NCBI RefSeq assembly: GCF_958298935.1
Contig: NC_084921.1
Span: forward strand, 33,916,001 to 33,980,000
Source: Phragmites australis
Lineage: Eukaryota > Streptophyta > Magnoliopsida > Poales > Poaceae
Direction: 5' to 3'
Length of the DNA: 64,000 nucleotides
Shown here: one piece after another, positions 23,740-34,790 of the stretch
Layout of the letters: each line of letters starts with the position of its first letter
How positions within the stretch are numbered: position 1 is the first letter of the stretch
Notes under the pieces: generated by a model
What the model was told of the DNA's origin: nothing
The model's input: the letters and a program-made list of their open reading frames with translations, nothing else
The model's database searches: none
Position numbers and translations under genes: made by a program

Positions 23740-23917
23740 ACACTATTAGCTAAATTTATTAGCTAAATTTATTGATTGACAGTGATAAAAAATATTACTA
23801 TTGGTTCCTAAACTAAGTAGCGAGGCGACTAATAGTTTCTAACTATCCTAGCCGGTTGTAAAACTGGCGTTGTAGCTAGTTTAATCGCAGGTAGTGACAG
23901 GCTATTGTATAGCAGTG
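23740..23917. repeat. CACTA 3' terminus
   Basis: Includes ATTGACAGTGATAAAAAATA, CTAGCCGGTTGTAAAACTGG and CGCAGGTAGTGACAGG, and ends TATTGTATAGCAGTG directly before TAG. The inverse, CACTGCTATACAATA, pairs with the left end CACTACTACAAAATA. Confidence 0.65.
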
Positions 23918-23920
23918 TAG

Positions 23921-26312
23921 CCTAGCGTGGCAAGTGGCCACCGTATCACATCCACCGTTGTTAGAGGCCAATGCGCGGGTTTGTGAGTGCCAAGTAGGTT
24001 CTAGCCCCCCGGTCCTACCAGGTAGGTCGTCATCGAGCGAAAAAGTTGAAAGAAAAAGGTGTAAAGTTCGGGCTTCTGCGTGAAATGCGACGTCGAGGAA
24101 TGTGAAAAGGGCACTCACTAGATATAACTAGTGTTTCGCAGTGTAGAGTAGCTCAGTGGGGGCCTGGGGGTGCAACTGGGATTTCCGGAACGAGAGGAGC
24201 AATGAAGCATGCACCAAAAGGCGCCACTAGGCGATGAAAGGCGTTTGGTGCAACTCAGATCCGAGCCCGCCCGTTACCATAGCTCTGACCCGACCCGGTA
24301 TGGTGGATCTAGATTTTTTTTTCTTTTTGCCCGACCTGGGCATTGTGCCTCTAGATTCTTCAAGAGAACGAAGTAGGGGGTCAATGAATTTATATTTCTA
24401 TTTCTCCATGATGAGAGATGATATATCACAAATTAAAGATTAGTAGTAACCAAGTGTTTGTTGTCCACTATTATAGCACATCAGAATCGAACAATTTCCA
24501 AAGAACATGTTTGACACCGCGGGTATGTTCACACAAGTGTGTATGTAACTTTGTACCTGACAATTCGCTTCAATGCGATCCATCATACCACTGCATTTCT
24601 CCCTCTCTTTAATTAGCAGTGTGAAAATGTGTTTTGCTTTGCCGGCTAATGTTGCACGCGGGACCCGACCTTTCCAACAGACCACTAGGTAGTTGCAAAA
24701 GCTTTCGTAATTCTTGCAGGGCCTGTCTTGAGGGGGTCAAGTGGGGTGGTCATTCTGAGTCTCTAAAGTTGAGAGTTGTTTCTTATATATCTGTATATAG
24801 TATATATGTCTAATAGTTCGTACGATAATAGATAGAATTAGGTTTAAAGTAGTAGATATATCTAGCAGTTCGCACGGTAGGATATAAGTGGTCTAATTCT
24901 TTCGGTCTATAAAAAATCAAGTGATATATTTGTCTAGTCTATTTGACTATTTGACTATTTTGTATTTTCTTTCGTTCAGACAATCTAGTTTCCTGCGTTT
25001 TGTAGGACCACGACTAGCCATTGCCATATGATCGAGGACATGCGTTTAGTTTCCTGCGTTCCGTGGTATCCTGTATGCCCACAACTTCGATCGAGGACAT
25101 GCATCAACCATTGTCATATGAGTTTTCGTTGTTAGTTTTTCTCCTATATATTTTCTACTCCACCTCAAACGGATCAGACTGTTGCTGAGATCGCACGTTT
25201 GAAATATAGAAAGGTCCTCACTCACTCCAATGATCAATGGGTCTAGCATTTGTACTGTGAGTAGATAGATATAAAGCTACTATAGTTGCAAGCTACTAGC
25301 TGTATGTACCGATAAGTAACTAGAGCTACACGTAATAAGTTGTACATAGGTATGTGAGTATCTATACCTAGGTAGCATACATTAACGCAAGTATATGTAC
25401 GTGTACTCCGATCCCTCACAATTTTATTGTCACGAGCATTACGATAATTTTGTTCCACCTTACTGTAATAGACACATTCTAGGTTGCTCGAGTTTATTAT
25501 AAATGTTTGTGATCTCTACTAAAATATTATCTTTATAATTGATATATAAATATTTTAATATTTATGTTTAATAGACTTTATTTTTAGTTACGCCCCTGGG
25601 GTCACTGAATTTTTAAGAACGGCCCTGCATTCTTGGACTGAGACACCCACCCGCCTTGATCGATCGCATACCGCCTGACCGGCCCAGGACACGAGCTCGC
25701 GACCGGCGCACACGCCAAGAGCCGTCCGATCAATCGGATCGACGGGTCGTCGCCTCGTCAACCCGATTCGCATTCCCTATGGCTAGTGGCGGCATGCATC
25801 TCTCCCACGCAAATGCCGGGTACTGAGAGCGAGCTACGCGTTTGGCAAGTCGTGCCAGTGGCAAGCTGGTGGGCAGCTGTCCACTAACATTCGATCCTTA
25901 TATTAGCACTAGTGTCTCATCGAGACTCGTATCTAAATAGGGTCACACGTGCTGGGTACTACAGTTCGAAACTATTTCTTTAAAATAAATATGTAAATAT
26001 GAATATAAGTCGTAGATTTTAACATATATTTAAAGTGCCTGGTGGATGAATAAGTGCGTGTGGTATGAGTTTTTACGTCAGTTTAAATAAAAAAATGATG
26101 GTACTGTATCAGCCAACCAAAAGGTACTACAATCTTACGCAGGGCCTGGTCGGATGATCGGTTGGTTCCAACTTCCAGATCGATCGCGCGAGCCGGTAAA
26201 GCAGCTAGCGATCCCAAGTGAGCGACCCAATTCACCCGGTTAGACATGTACCGAAACTGACCGAAGTCCATACGCTTACTTAATCACTATTCTAATATGG
26301 TAGAGGAACCTG
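23921..26312. other. Intergenic DNA, no gene seen
   Basis: No coding region or transposon ends could be supported. A local duplication shares AGTTTCCTGCGTT (24987 and 25048), GATCGAGGACATGC (25030 and 25089) and CCATTG(C/T)CATATGA (25018 and 25108). Confidence 0.45.
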
Positions 26313-26561
26313 CTCCCTCTAGTTCGAAATAAACATCGTTCTTAACATTGATATGGTTTTAAAATACAATTTTAATTATTATTTTTGATATAATATATTG
26401 ATAAAAATATAATAAAAATATATTATTATTAAAATAATATTTGAAACAAATATGTCCGTATCATTTCTAAGTATTCAAACTTAATATATAAAAAGTAACT
26501 TATAGCTGAAGTTTAAAAATTACACGTAATCTAAAACGACATTTATTTTGAACAAAGAGAG
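26313..26561. mobile_element. Stowaway-type MITE (Tc1/mariner), about 249 bp
   Basis: The left end CTCCCTCTAGTTCGAAATAA and the inverse of the right end CTCTCTTTGTTCAAAATAAA are the familiar grass Stowaway termini (CTCCCTCCGT-CCAAAATAA type). The flanks are TG and TA, a decayed TA duplication. The interior is strongly AT-rich. Confidence 0.85.
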
Positions 26562-26782
26562 TACCATCTATGAGTTTGGCTCATGGCATACAAATAGATG
26601 ATGTCAGCTGTTTGTAAGAGTTGCTATGTAAGATTTTTGATGCTGTTGAGGGATCATAAAGAAGAGAGAAGAATGGAGCAAGAGACAATATGTACACGTT
26701 AATGAAGTCAAATAACTATTTTACTGCATTTATTATGATCTAATACTAATGAATCTTACATAATTTAGATGTTGTCTATAGC

Positions 26783-27502
26783 TAGGACTAGATAACGAGC
26801 CAACTTGTTCGTTTAGGTTCGGCTCGTTTAATATAACGAGCAGAAAAGACAGTTTGATTCGATTCGTTTGGCTTGTAAGCCGGTTTGTTATTTTTTTTTA
26901 AGGAATAGCTTTTTACTAGGATGAAAAGAATATAAATATCTACTGAATATGCATAGATAAAATCATACAATAATAATAATGATATCTACAAGTATAGTAT
27001 TTCTTTGCATAGTTTAATTAGAGATATAATTGCTGTAAGCTGAATTTTTCTGAAAGTTTTTCAAACTCACATGCAGCACAACAGTAGATAGATTCACCTA
27101 TATATATATTTTGCTACTGGAACAAAACATTCATCCAAAAAATATATAAAACAACGTTACTCATACATCCGGTTATACATGCAAAGTCTGAAGGAATGGT
27201 CGATGAGAGAAGAAAAAGTATAAGAGCTGCATCGTAACGAGGAGTTGACCAATAAAAAGCCAAGTAGGTTAGCGAGGAGTCTCCCCATCGAAGATGAAGA
27301 TGACCAATAAGAAAACTGATGACCACAATAAAAGGGAGCGATATAATGCATACAATGGTTTTGACTCATTTGACTCGCGAGCTAGCTTATTACCTAAATG
27401 AGCTAAAACTCTAGCTCAACTTATTAGATTTTGAAACGAGTCAAACTGAGATAGGTACGAGCTAAGCTAGCTCGCGAGATTCGAGCTTTTCATCCAACCC
27501 TA
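26783..27502. mobile_element. Non-autonomous hAT element, 720 bp, 8 bp target duplication
   Basis: TCTATAGC occurs immediately outside both ends (26775-26782 and 27503-27510), an exact 8 bp duplication. Terminal repeats are TAGGACTAGATAACGAGCC and, inverted from the right, TAGGGTTGGATGAAAAGCTCG. Subterminal regions are rich in GAGC, CTCG and CGAG words. No transposase is present. Confidence 0.88.
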
Positions 27503-27510
27503 TCTATAGC

Positions 27511-27849
27511 GTTGCCTTTTATGATATTGTTGGTGTTATAGATAGCAACAGCTGTCTACACCTTAATTTGTACATGTCCTTAAATACCAATAACCATATA
27601 TACTAAATGGGATCCCATCGACCGCTCATTTGTGACCTATTAGGGCGCATACAAAGGTACATGATACGACGACAAATGCCTCTTGCTCTGCATTTCCTAC
27701 CGGCTGGTACTGACATAAATCATCTCCGGGGATAATGGCTTATCTTCCATCGATAGAATAGAGATATCGATTACATTCCTGGCCATAATAGTTTGTACGA
27801 GTTGTCTTTTAAGCTGTCTCTAAATCGACAAACGTGTTATACAAAATAA
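27511..27849. other. Intergenic, left flank of copia element D
   Basis: No gene is seen. It ends in AATAA (27845-27849), the left copy of the target duplication of element D. Confidence 0.5.
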
Positions 27850-28345
27850 TGTTAGAATTATAGGAGCGAATCCCGTATAATAATTCTTAATAAATCTTAA
27901 AGGTTTATATTATGAAGAGGCAGTCTATGATGAGATCCACCCTCTATTAATATCATATTGTTAATAAAGGTAATGTTGGGGTTTTCTCCCTATATATATA
28001 CAAGGAATCCACCTTATTGTGTAAAAAATAAATAGACTGCTAATTAAGAGTAATCCTTAAATTGGGAACGCTCTTATTACGTGAGTATGTATAAGAGTTA
28101 GGGTTTTATCTCTTTATCTTTCTACTGCACTGTCGGTGTAGTCTACTCTATCCCAAAGTCGATGTGCACCGCCAATCGGGAAAGCAGGTCTCCGAAACCC
28201 TAGCTCTTGAGATCCTGCACCGGGAGATAGCGAATAAAGTTTTTGGGAAGAGTTCCACGTGATTGCTCAAGTTCTTTACCACGGCTCGTCTTTCTGGTCG
28301 TTTGGGCACCGTTCGTTATCATCGTCAACAAATTCGGTGCGTTAT
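27850..28345 (+). repeat. Element D 5' LTR, first part
   Basis: Aligns with 54895-55398 of the 3' LTR, including TATAATAATTCT(T/C)AATAAATC, TTTTCTCCCTATATATA, TCTTATTACGTGAGT and GACTCGTCTTTCTGGTCGTT (or a one-base variant). The CCCTATATATA stretch is the likely LTR TATA box. It is interrupted by element B at GTTAT (28341-28345). Confidence 0.88.
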
Positions 28346-28604
28346 TATCGGTGTATCAGGAACCGGGGGTCCCCGAGTCCCGAGACCAGGCCGGCCGTCC
28401 GTCACGTGTCACCATCCCGCGAGGTCCCCCCTGCAGGATGAGGAAAGTCTGAGTTCCGGGAGAAGGTGCTCGGGGCCACAGCCTCTGGTCCCCAAGCATC
28501 CCAGTTCCCCGATGACCCGCAGAGTCCAAGTACCGGGAAGAAAGTACTCGGGGAGATGTCCGCTCGCCCCCGAGTACCATAGTCCCCCGATGGGCCGAAC
28601 AGCC

Positions 28605-29036
28605 AAGTGCTCGGGAGAGAGTACTCGGGGCTGCACGTGGCAGCCCCTGAGCACTTGGTTCCCCGAAGAATCTACAGAAGTGCTCGGGAGAGAGTGCTCG
28701 AGGCTGCACGTGGCAGCCCTCGAGGACTCGGTTCCCCGAAGGATCTACAGAAATGCTCGGGAGAGGGTGCTCGGGGCTGCACATGGCGGCCCCCGAGCAC
28801 TCGGTTCCCCGAAGGATCTACAGAAGCGCTCGGGAGAGAGTGCTCGGGGCTGCATGTGGCAGCCCCCGAGCACTTGGTTCCCCGAAGAATCTACAGAAGT
28901 GCTCGGGAGAGGGTGCTCGGGGCTGCACGTGGCGGCCCCCGAGCACTCGGTTCTCTGAAGGATCTACAGAAGCGCTCGGAAGAGAGTGCTCGGGGCTGCA
29001 CGTGGCAGCCCCCGAGCACTCGGTTCCCCGAAGGTT
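28605..29036. repeat. Array of six palindromic 72 bp units in LTR B
   Basis: Each unit is an inverted repeat GTGCTCGGGGCTGC / GCAGCCCCCGAGCAC around ACGTG, joined by TCGGTTCCCCGAAGGATCTA-type linkers that can themselves pair (CGGTTCCCCG). Four of the six units keep CACGTG at the centre; the third has CACATG and the fourth CATGTG. Confidence 0.88.
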
Positions 29037-29531
29037 CGCGCAAGATCACCCGACGCCCGACGATCCGGAAGGACCCGTCGGCGAGGTGTCAACCAGTCAA
29101 AGGTACGAAGCCGCATTTAATGGGCATGCGCGGCCTAACATCCTGACATCCTGACATTCCCAACTGCCCACGCCGCAGTGTCAATCCCTGCCATGCTTTG
29201 GCAGGGGGGCGTGGGTCCATTAATTGCACGGGTCCCGTCCCGTATCATCCGGGGTATCTCGGGATAACGTTGCCAGGACCAAAGCGTTCCGCCTGCCACC
29301 CTGCCCTGACAGAAGAACAAGACAGGGTGGGCGCACCGGGTGCCTCTCTGGCCGCCCGGTGGGCCCTCTCAACGGCGTCAGGACGTCCACAGTAGCGGGT
29401 GGTCGGATGCGCGCCGTATTTTTTCCACCGCCCCTGTCACTTTGCCCGGAGGGAATGATGACGCCTTTCTCCATGGCGCCTTGGAACTCGTGCCCCCTCT
29501 TTCCCATTTGGGGTAAGTCGAGGTTGGCGTG

Positions 29532-29540
29532 TATATAAAA
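29532..29540 (+). promoter_or_regulatory. LTR TATA box of element B (5' LTR)
   Basis: GTGTATATAAAAGGAAGG lies downstream of the palindrome array; the same box is at 42537-42545 in the 3' LTR. It is the likely promoter for gag-pol RNA. Confidence 0.7.
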
Positions 29541-30025
29541 GGAAGGGATGGATAACACAGGAAGACAGCTTTGAAGACAGCTTGAAGACCTAGATTGATC
29601 CAAGACCACGAAACTGGACACTCTCGAAGAACTCTCGAAGACACGCCTGAAAGACTCAGAATCCTCATAAGAAACCTTGAAGAACACCACAAGCAAGCTC
29701 GAGTAGAGCTAGAGCAAGGGAGCCTCAAGCTCTCTGTTAGCCATACACCCTTGTAACCAGACACATCCTTGAAGGATTCCCTTCAAGAAAGTATATTGCA
29801 TCCACACAGGAGTAGGGTATTACGCCCCTGTGCGGTCCGAACCTGTCTAAACCCCGGTGCATTTATTTCTTTTTGCACTAGGCCGATCATCCCCCACCAC
29901 CGACCGTTGCATTTACTTCTGTTTCCATTTATTTCCCCGACGAACTTGTTCAGGATCATCCCCCTGGCCGAATCTCTAAAAAGGGGTCTCTCGGGATCCC
30001 TGCGACAGGAGTTCATCCTCCGACA

Positions 30026-30045
30026 GCTGGCGCGCCAGGTAGGGG
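30026..30045 (+). other. Primer-binding site of element B
   Basis: GCTGGCGCGCCAGGTAGGGG directly follows the LTR end. Element C has TTTGGTGCGCCAGGTAGGGG at the same place. I cannot assign the tRNA with certainty. Confidence 0.7.
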
Positions 30046-30090
30046 GGAGTATCCCTGAATTTGTTCGTTTGCTTTCTTCCCCAGGAAAAG

Positions 30091-31848
30091 ATGGCCGGTG
30101 GGCACCGTCTCCAGCGTTCCAGCTCCACTTCCAGTGACGGAATGCTGCCCGACGCCCAGGAGGCCCCAGTCGCTGCTGCGTTCCAGCAGCAGGCACTATC
30201 TGCGCGCGCGGTTTTTCCCTCCCAAGGGGACCAAGGCGCCGGGCCCAGCAGGGCCGCCGCCGCCGCCGCTGATGCACCCTCTGACCCCCAACAGGTGGTC
30301 GGAACCCCGGCCGCCAGGTCCGCCTCTGGACAGCGTCGGGCGCCACTTCGGCGTAGGCTCGCCTTTGGTGAGGCCAGCCCGGGAAGCGCGCTCCTTGCGG
30401 CGCATGCTCTCCTCAGGCACCCGCAAGTCCAGGCAACACCGAATACGCCAGAAGGCCGATGGATCCAAGATGTCGTCGCCTTGGTCGGCACTGCTCACCG
30501 CCAGGTGCAGGCCGGGAATCCTCGCGCCAGCACCCAGCGTGGCGCCGCCAGAACTGGCTCCTCAACGGGCAACGTTCGCACGGGCTGAGGGGCCTCCAGG
30601 CGGAGTGCTGTCCCCCTGGCAGTGTCCGAAGCCCGGGACCTCCGCTTATGTCTTAACGAGCGGAGGTGCCACGAGGACGCCCGGGTCACTCTTGAGCGCC
30701 AGCGGGAAACCCGGCAGGAGGCTGAGGCAGAGGACCAGACTTCCTCTTTCCCGGCCCACGATCACCGGGAATCCCCGGCTCGCCGGCATTCGCCACCCAG
30801 GACCCCCGCTCGCGCCGCGGGGTACGGCACCGGTTGCCGTGCCTTTACCGCTGAGCTCCGTCGGGTCAAGTGGCCCTCCAAGTTCCGCCCCGAGCTGCCG
30901 GAGAAGTACGACAGGTCCATCGACCCCGTTGAGTTTCTCCAGATCTACACAACGGCCGTTCAAGCGGCCGGAGGCAGCGAGAAGGTGATGGCAAATTATT
31001 TTCATGTTGCCTTGAGGGGTTCTGCCCGCTCCTGGCTTATGAACTTACCCCCAGGGTCTATTAGCTCCTGGGATGACCTCTGCCACCAGTTTGTGGCCAA
31101 CTTTCAGGGCACCTTCACGCGCCCCGGCTTGGAGTGCGACCTCCACGCCGTCAAGCAGCAGGAGGGGGAGACGCTGCGGCGCTTTATACAGCGTTTCAGC
31201 TAGGTCCGCAACACCATCCCGCGGGTGGCCCCCCACGCTGTTATCGTTGCTTTCCGGTAGGGCGTCCGCGACGAGCGGATGCTCGAAAAGCTAGGTACGC
31301 ACGAGATCGAGACCACCGCGGAGCTCTTCGCATTGGCCGATAAGTGCGCCAAGGCTGCAGAGGCCAGGGCGTGGCATGCTCCCCGCCCCGCCGTCGACCA
31401 GCCAAGTTCTTCCCGCTCCGACAAGCGGGAAAAGAAGAAGAGAAGGAAGCGCGAGGCCGCTCCTGTCGAGCCGGCCCAGGGCCCCACCCATAGGCCGGCT
31501 CAAGAGCCCGACCACCGGCAAGAGCGCCGGGCGGGCGCCGACAGACGGCCCGCACCCACAAGGGCCCCTGCCAGGGCCCCTCCTCAGGCTCCCGTGCCCG
31601 TAAGGGCCCCGGCATCGGCTAGGGCACCGGCTCCTGCAAGAGCCCCGGCCCCCGGCCGGGCTCCAGCTCCAGCGAGGGTCCCCGCTCCCGTGGGGCCCGA
31701 GCCAGGCAAGTGGTGCCCCATACACCAGACCAGATGGCACGACCTCACAGAGTGTCGTACGGTCAAAGGCCTCGTCGAGCAGCGCCAGAGGGAGCGCGAC
31801 GAGTCCCGCGGGGGAGGCAATGCTGAGGTCACCCCCGACAACACCGAG
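30091..31848 (+). pseudogene. Element B gag (capsid-like polyprotein region), interrupted by stops
   Basis: Starts MAGGHRLQRSSSTSSDGMLP, the first ATG after the leader. After an Ala/Arg/Pro-rich N-terminus comes the retrotransposon gag domain: WPSKFRPELPEKYDRSIDP, then YTTAVQAAGGSEKVMANYF and SWDDLCHQFVANFQGTF. A long Pro-Ala-Arg repeat (31530-31690) precedes CPIHQTRWHDLTEC, a CX2HX4HX4C motif instead of the usual CX2CX4HX4C. In-frame stops are TGA at 30586, TAG at 31201 and TAG at 31258; the frame is otherwise continuous into the protease. Confidence 0.85.
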
Positions 31849-34790
31849 CTTGGTTTCCAGGAACCCGAGCATGCCGTCGCCTTCATCGACGGAGGCGCCT
31901 ACACTTCTTCCTCGCGCCGTGGCATCAAGGTCATGCGACGCGAGGTGTGCTCGGCAGCCCCGAGCGAGGAGGCCGCTAGGCCCTTGAGGTGGTCGGACGC
32001 CCCGATCACGTTCAGAATGGCCGATCACCCTGCGAGTACTGCAGCCGTGGGGCGACTACCCCTGGTGGTGTCCCCCACTATCTGCAATGTTAAGGTCGGC
32101 AGAGTGCTGATCGACGGTGGTGCAGGCCTTAACCTCCTCTCCAAGGAGGCTTTTGAGAAGCTGCAGGTGTCCTCCAGGCGCCTAAGGCCGTCACTCCCCT
32201 TCTGCGGAGTGACCCCCGAGCACTCCCTGCCCCTCGGGCAGGTCGAGTTACCCGTGACCTTCGGGAGTCGGGACAACTTCCGCACGGAGTGCGTCCTCTT
32301 CGACGTCGCGGATCTCCCTCTCCCCTACAATGCCATCCTCGGGTGTCCGGTGCTCGCCATGTTCATGATGGTCGTGCACTATGCATATCTCATGGTTAAG
32401 ATGCCGGGCCCCGCGGGCCCCATCTTCGTGATCGCCGACTCCGGCGGCGCCGTCTCCTGCGCTGAGCAGTCATACATGGCTCTAGTTTCAGCGCGGGCCG
32501 AGGTCGAAGGCTCTACAGGGGGCCCGGGAGCCTCTTCATCCAAACCCCGACTCCCCGCCGACGCCTCTGTTCCGACGAAGGAGGTCGTGGTGGGCGAAGG
32601 CGCTACCCAAGTCGTCCGGATCGGCGGTGACCTGGGCAGCAAATAGGAAAGCGCGCTCATCGTCTTCCTCCGGGCTAACGCAGATGTGTTTGCCTGGCAA
32701 CCGTCTGACAAGCCCGGGATCCCTAGGGACCTGATCGAGCATCACTTGGCGGTGCGTCCGGACGCCCGCCCGGTGAAGCAGAAGGTCCGGCGGCAGGCGC
32801 CTGAGCGCCAGGAGTTTATCCGCGAGCAGGTCACCAAGCTCCTCGACGCCGGATTTATCCAAGAAGTCCTCCACCCCGACTGGCTGGCAAACCCAGTCAT
32901 CGTCCCGAAGGCCAACGGCAAGCTCCGCATGTGCGTGGACTACACCGACCTAAATAAGGCTTGCCCTAAAGATCCCTTCCCCTTACCTCGCATTGATCAA
33001 ATTGTAGATGAAACTGCGGGATGCGATCTTTTATGCTTTTTAGATGCAAACTCTGGATATCACCAGATTCGCATGGCCGTAGGGGACGAGGAAAAAACTG
33101 CTTTCACCACTCCGGTGGGGATTTATTGCTATATGTCAATGCCTTTTGGCTTGCGCAACGCTGGATCCTCTTTCCAGCGCGCTATTCATATTACCCTTGA
33201 TTCACAGGTTGGCCGCAACGTCGAAGCTTACATCGACGATCTCGTGGTCAAAACCCGAGACCGCGCCACCCTGCTCGAGGACCTTGCCGAGACTTTCAAC
33301 AGTCTCCGCACTACCCGCCTCAAGCTCAACCCGGAGAAGTGTGTCTTCGGGGTGCCGGCGGGCAAGCTCCTCGGTTTCTTGGTCTCTGGCTGAGGAATCG
33401 AGGTCAACCCAGAGAAGATCCGGACCATCGAGCAGATGCGACCCCCGGTTCGACTCAAAGAGGTCCAGCGTCTCGCCGGCTGCATGGCGGCCCTCGGACG
33501 CTTCATCTCCAAGCTCGGGGAGCGAGGGCTCCCCCTCTTCAAGCTTCTGAAGAAGACCGGTCGTTTTAACTGGACGCCGGAGGCCGAGCAGGCCTTCCGC
33601 GATCTAAAGAAGTACCTCACCTCGTCACCCGTGCTGGTAGCTCCCTCCGAAGGTGAGCCCCTGCTGCTCTACGTTTCGGCCACTCCTCAGGTCGTGAGCA
33701 TGGTGCTGGTGGTAGAGCGCGACGAGTGCCTGGGGCCAGGTGCTGGGTCCCAGCTCCCAGAGGCCCCCGAGCACTCACCCATCCTCGCGGCTCCCCCTGA
33801 GCGAGGGGTCGAGCCCGAGTATCCGGCCAGCCCCGACCGTGCCGCCGAGCCCGGGGGCTACAGCAGCCCCCCGGGTAAAGCCGCCGTCCGGGCCCGCCGA
33901 GTACAGCGACCGGTGTACTTCATCAGCGAGGTCCTCCGGGAAGCCAAGACAAGGTATCCCCAGGCTCAGAAGCTTCTCTACGCCGTGCTCATCGCTTCCC
34001 GGAAGCTGCGCCACTACTTTCAAGCGCACAAGGTCTCGGTGGTTACCACTTATCCACTGGGACCCATTCTCCGGAACCGAGAAGGCACCGGGCGTGTTGT
34101 CAAGTGGGCGGTGGAGCTGGAGGAATTTGACCTGCACTTCGTCAATCGCCAGGCGATCAAAAGCCAGGCGCTCTCCGACTTCGTGGAAGAGTGGACACCC
34201 ATCCCCGAAGCCGTCCCAGAAGAAATCTCTTCGTATCTCGGGCACGACGCGCCCGGGTACTGGGTCATGCACTTCGACGGCTCCCTCTCGCTGAAAGGTG
34301 CAGGGGCCGGAGTGGTTCTCACCTCCCCAACGGGTGAAGAGCTCCGGTACGTCGTGCAGCTGCAGTTCCGCGCGTCCAACAACATGGCGGAATATGAAGG
34401 TCTCATCGCCGGCCTCCGGGCTGTGGTGGGGCTCGGGATTCGTCGCCTCCTGGTTAAAGGGGACTCCCAACTGGTGGTCAACCAGGTATCCAAGGAGTAT
34501 CAGTGCACGGATCCTCAAATGGCGGCGTACGTGGCGGCTGTCAGGAAGCTGGAGAGGCGCTTCGACGGTCTGGAGTTGCGGTACATCCCTCGCCGCGACA
34601 ACGCTCTGGCCGACGAGCTCTCCCGCCTGGCCTCCTCCCGTGCGCGCGTCCCTGCCGGAGTCTTTGAAGAAAGACTCGCACGGCCTTTCGTCCTGCCTGC
34701 CGAACAGGACGAAGGGGAAACCTCAAACTCAATTCAGGGGACCCCGGCGGTGCCCTCAGTGGGAAGCCCCGTCGGCCACCGCCGTTCGGC
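31849..34790 (+). pseudogene. Element B protease, reverse transcriptase and two RNase H domains
   Basis: Same frame as gag. The protease has VLIDGGAGLNLLSKEAFEKL. A TAG at 32644 precedes RT, which has LRMCVDYTDLNKACPKDPFP, LLCFLDANSGYHQI, MPFGLRNAGSSFQRA and the catalytic YIDDLVVK. A TGA at 33391 lies just after. The first RNase H (33436-34200) contains a Pro-rich insert of about 50 residues. The second, archaeal-type RNase H (34250-34660) has [28 protein letters not shown] and [15 protein letters not shown] 1 bp deletion near 34772 shifts the frame. Confidence 0.9.

Larger units (their letters stand above)
10143..23917 (+). mobile_element. CACTA (En/Spm) DNA transposon carrying a nested gypsy element
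   Basis: The left end is CACTACTACAAAATA. The inverse of the right end is CACTGCTATACAATA, and TAG lies outside both ends (10140-10142 and 23918-23920), as expected for the 3 bp duplication of CACTA elements. Subterminal regions at 10300-10860 and 23085-23330 are full of short motifs such as CCGGTAGTGA and GGCAGTGAT in both orientations. A transposase-associated domain starts at 11676. A gypsy element (12062-21459) interrupts it, leaving about 4.4 kb of CACTA DNA. A rival right end at about 23338 (inverse ACTACTACAGAAA) means either a shorter element or a second nested one. Confidence 0.75.
28346..30025 (+). repeat. Element B 5' LTR (1,680 bp)
   Basis: Starts TATCGGTGTATCAGG (TG to TA at the end) and stops at CTCCGACA. 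It contains six palindromic units (28605-29036), a TATATAAAA box at 29532-29540 and short GAAGACAGCTT repeats just downstream. It matches the 3' LTR, apart from one extra palindromic unit and fewer GACAGCTT repeats. Confidence 0.93.

Noticed and set aside
28263..29154. Long open frames in the LTR of element B (ARGCTWQPPSTRFPE-type repeats)
   Set aside because: They are readings of the palindromic LTR array; period and content follow the repeat, not a protein. The same holds for the frames at 41441-42159 and 20227-20550.
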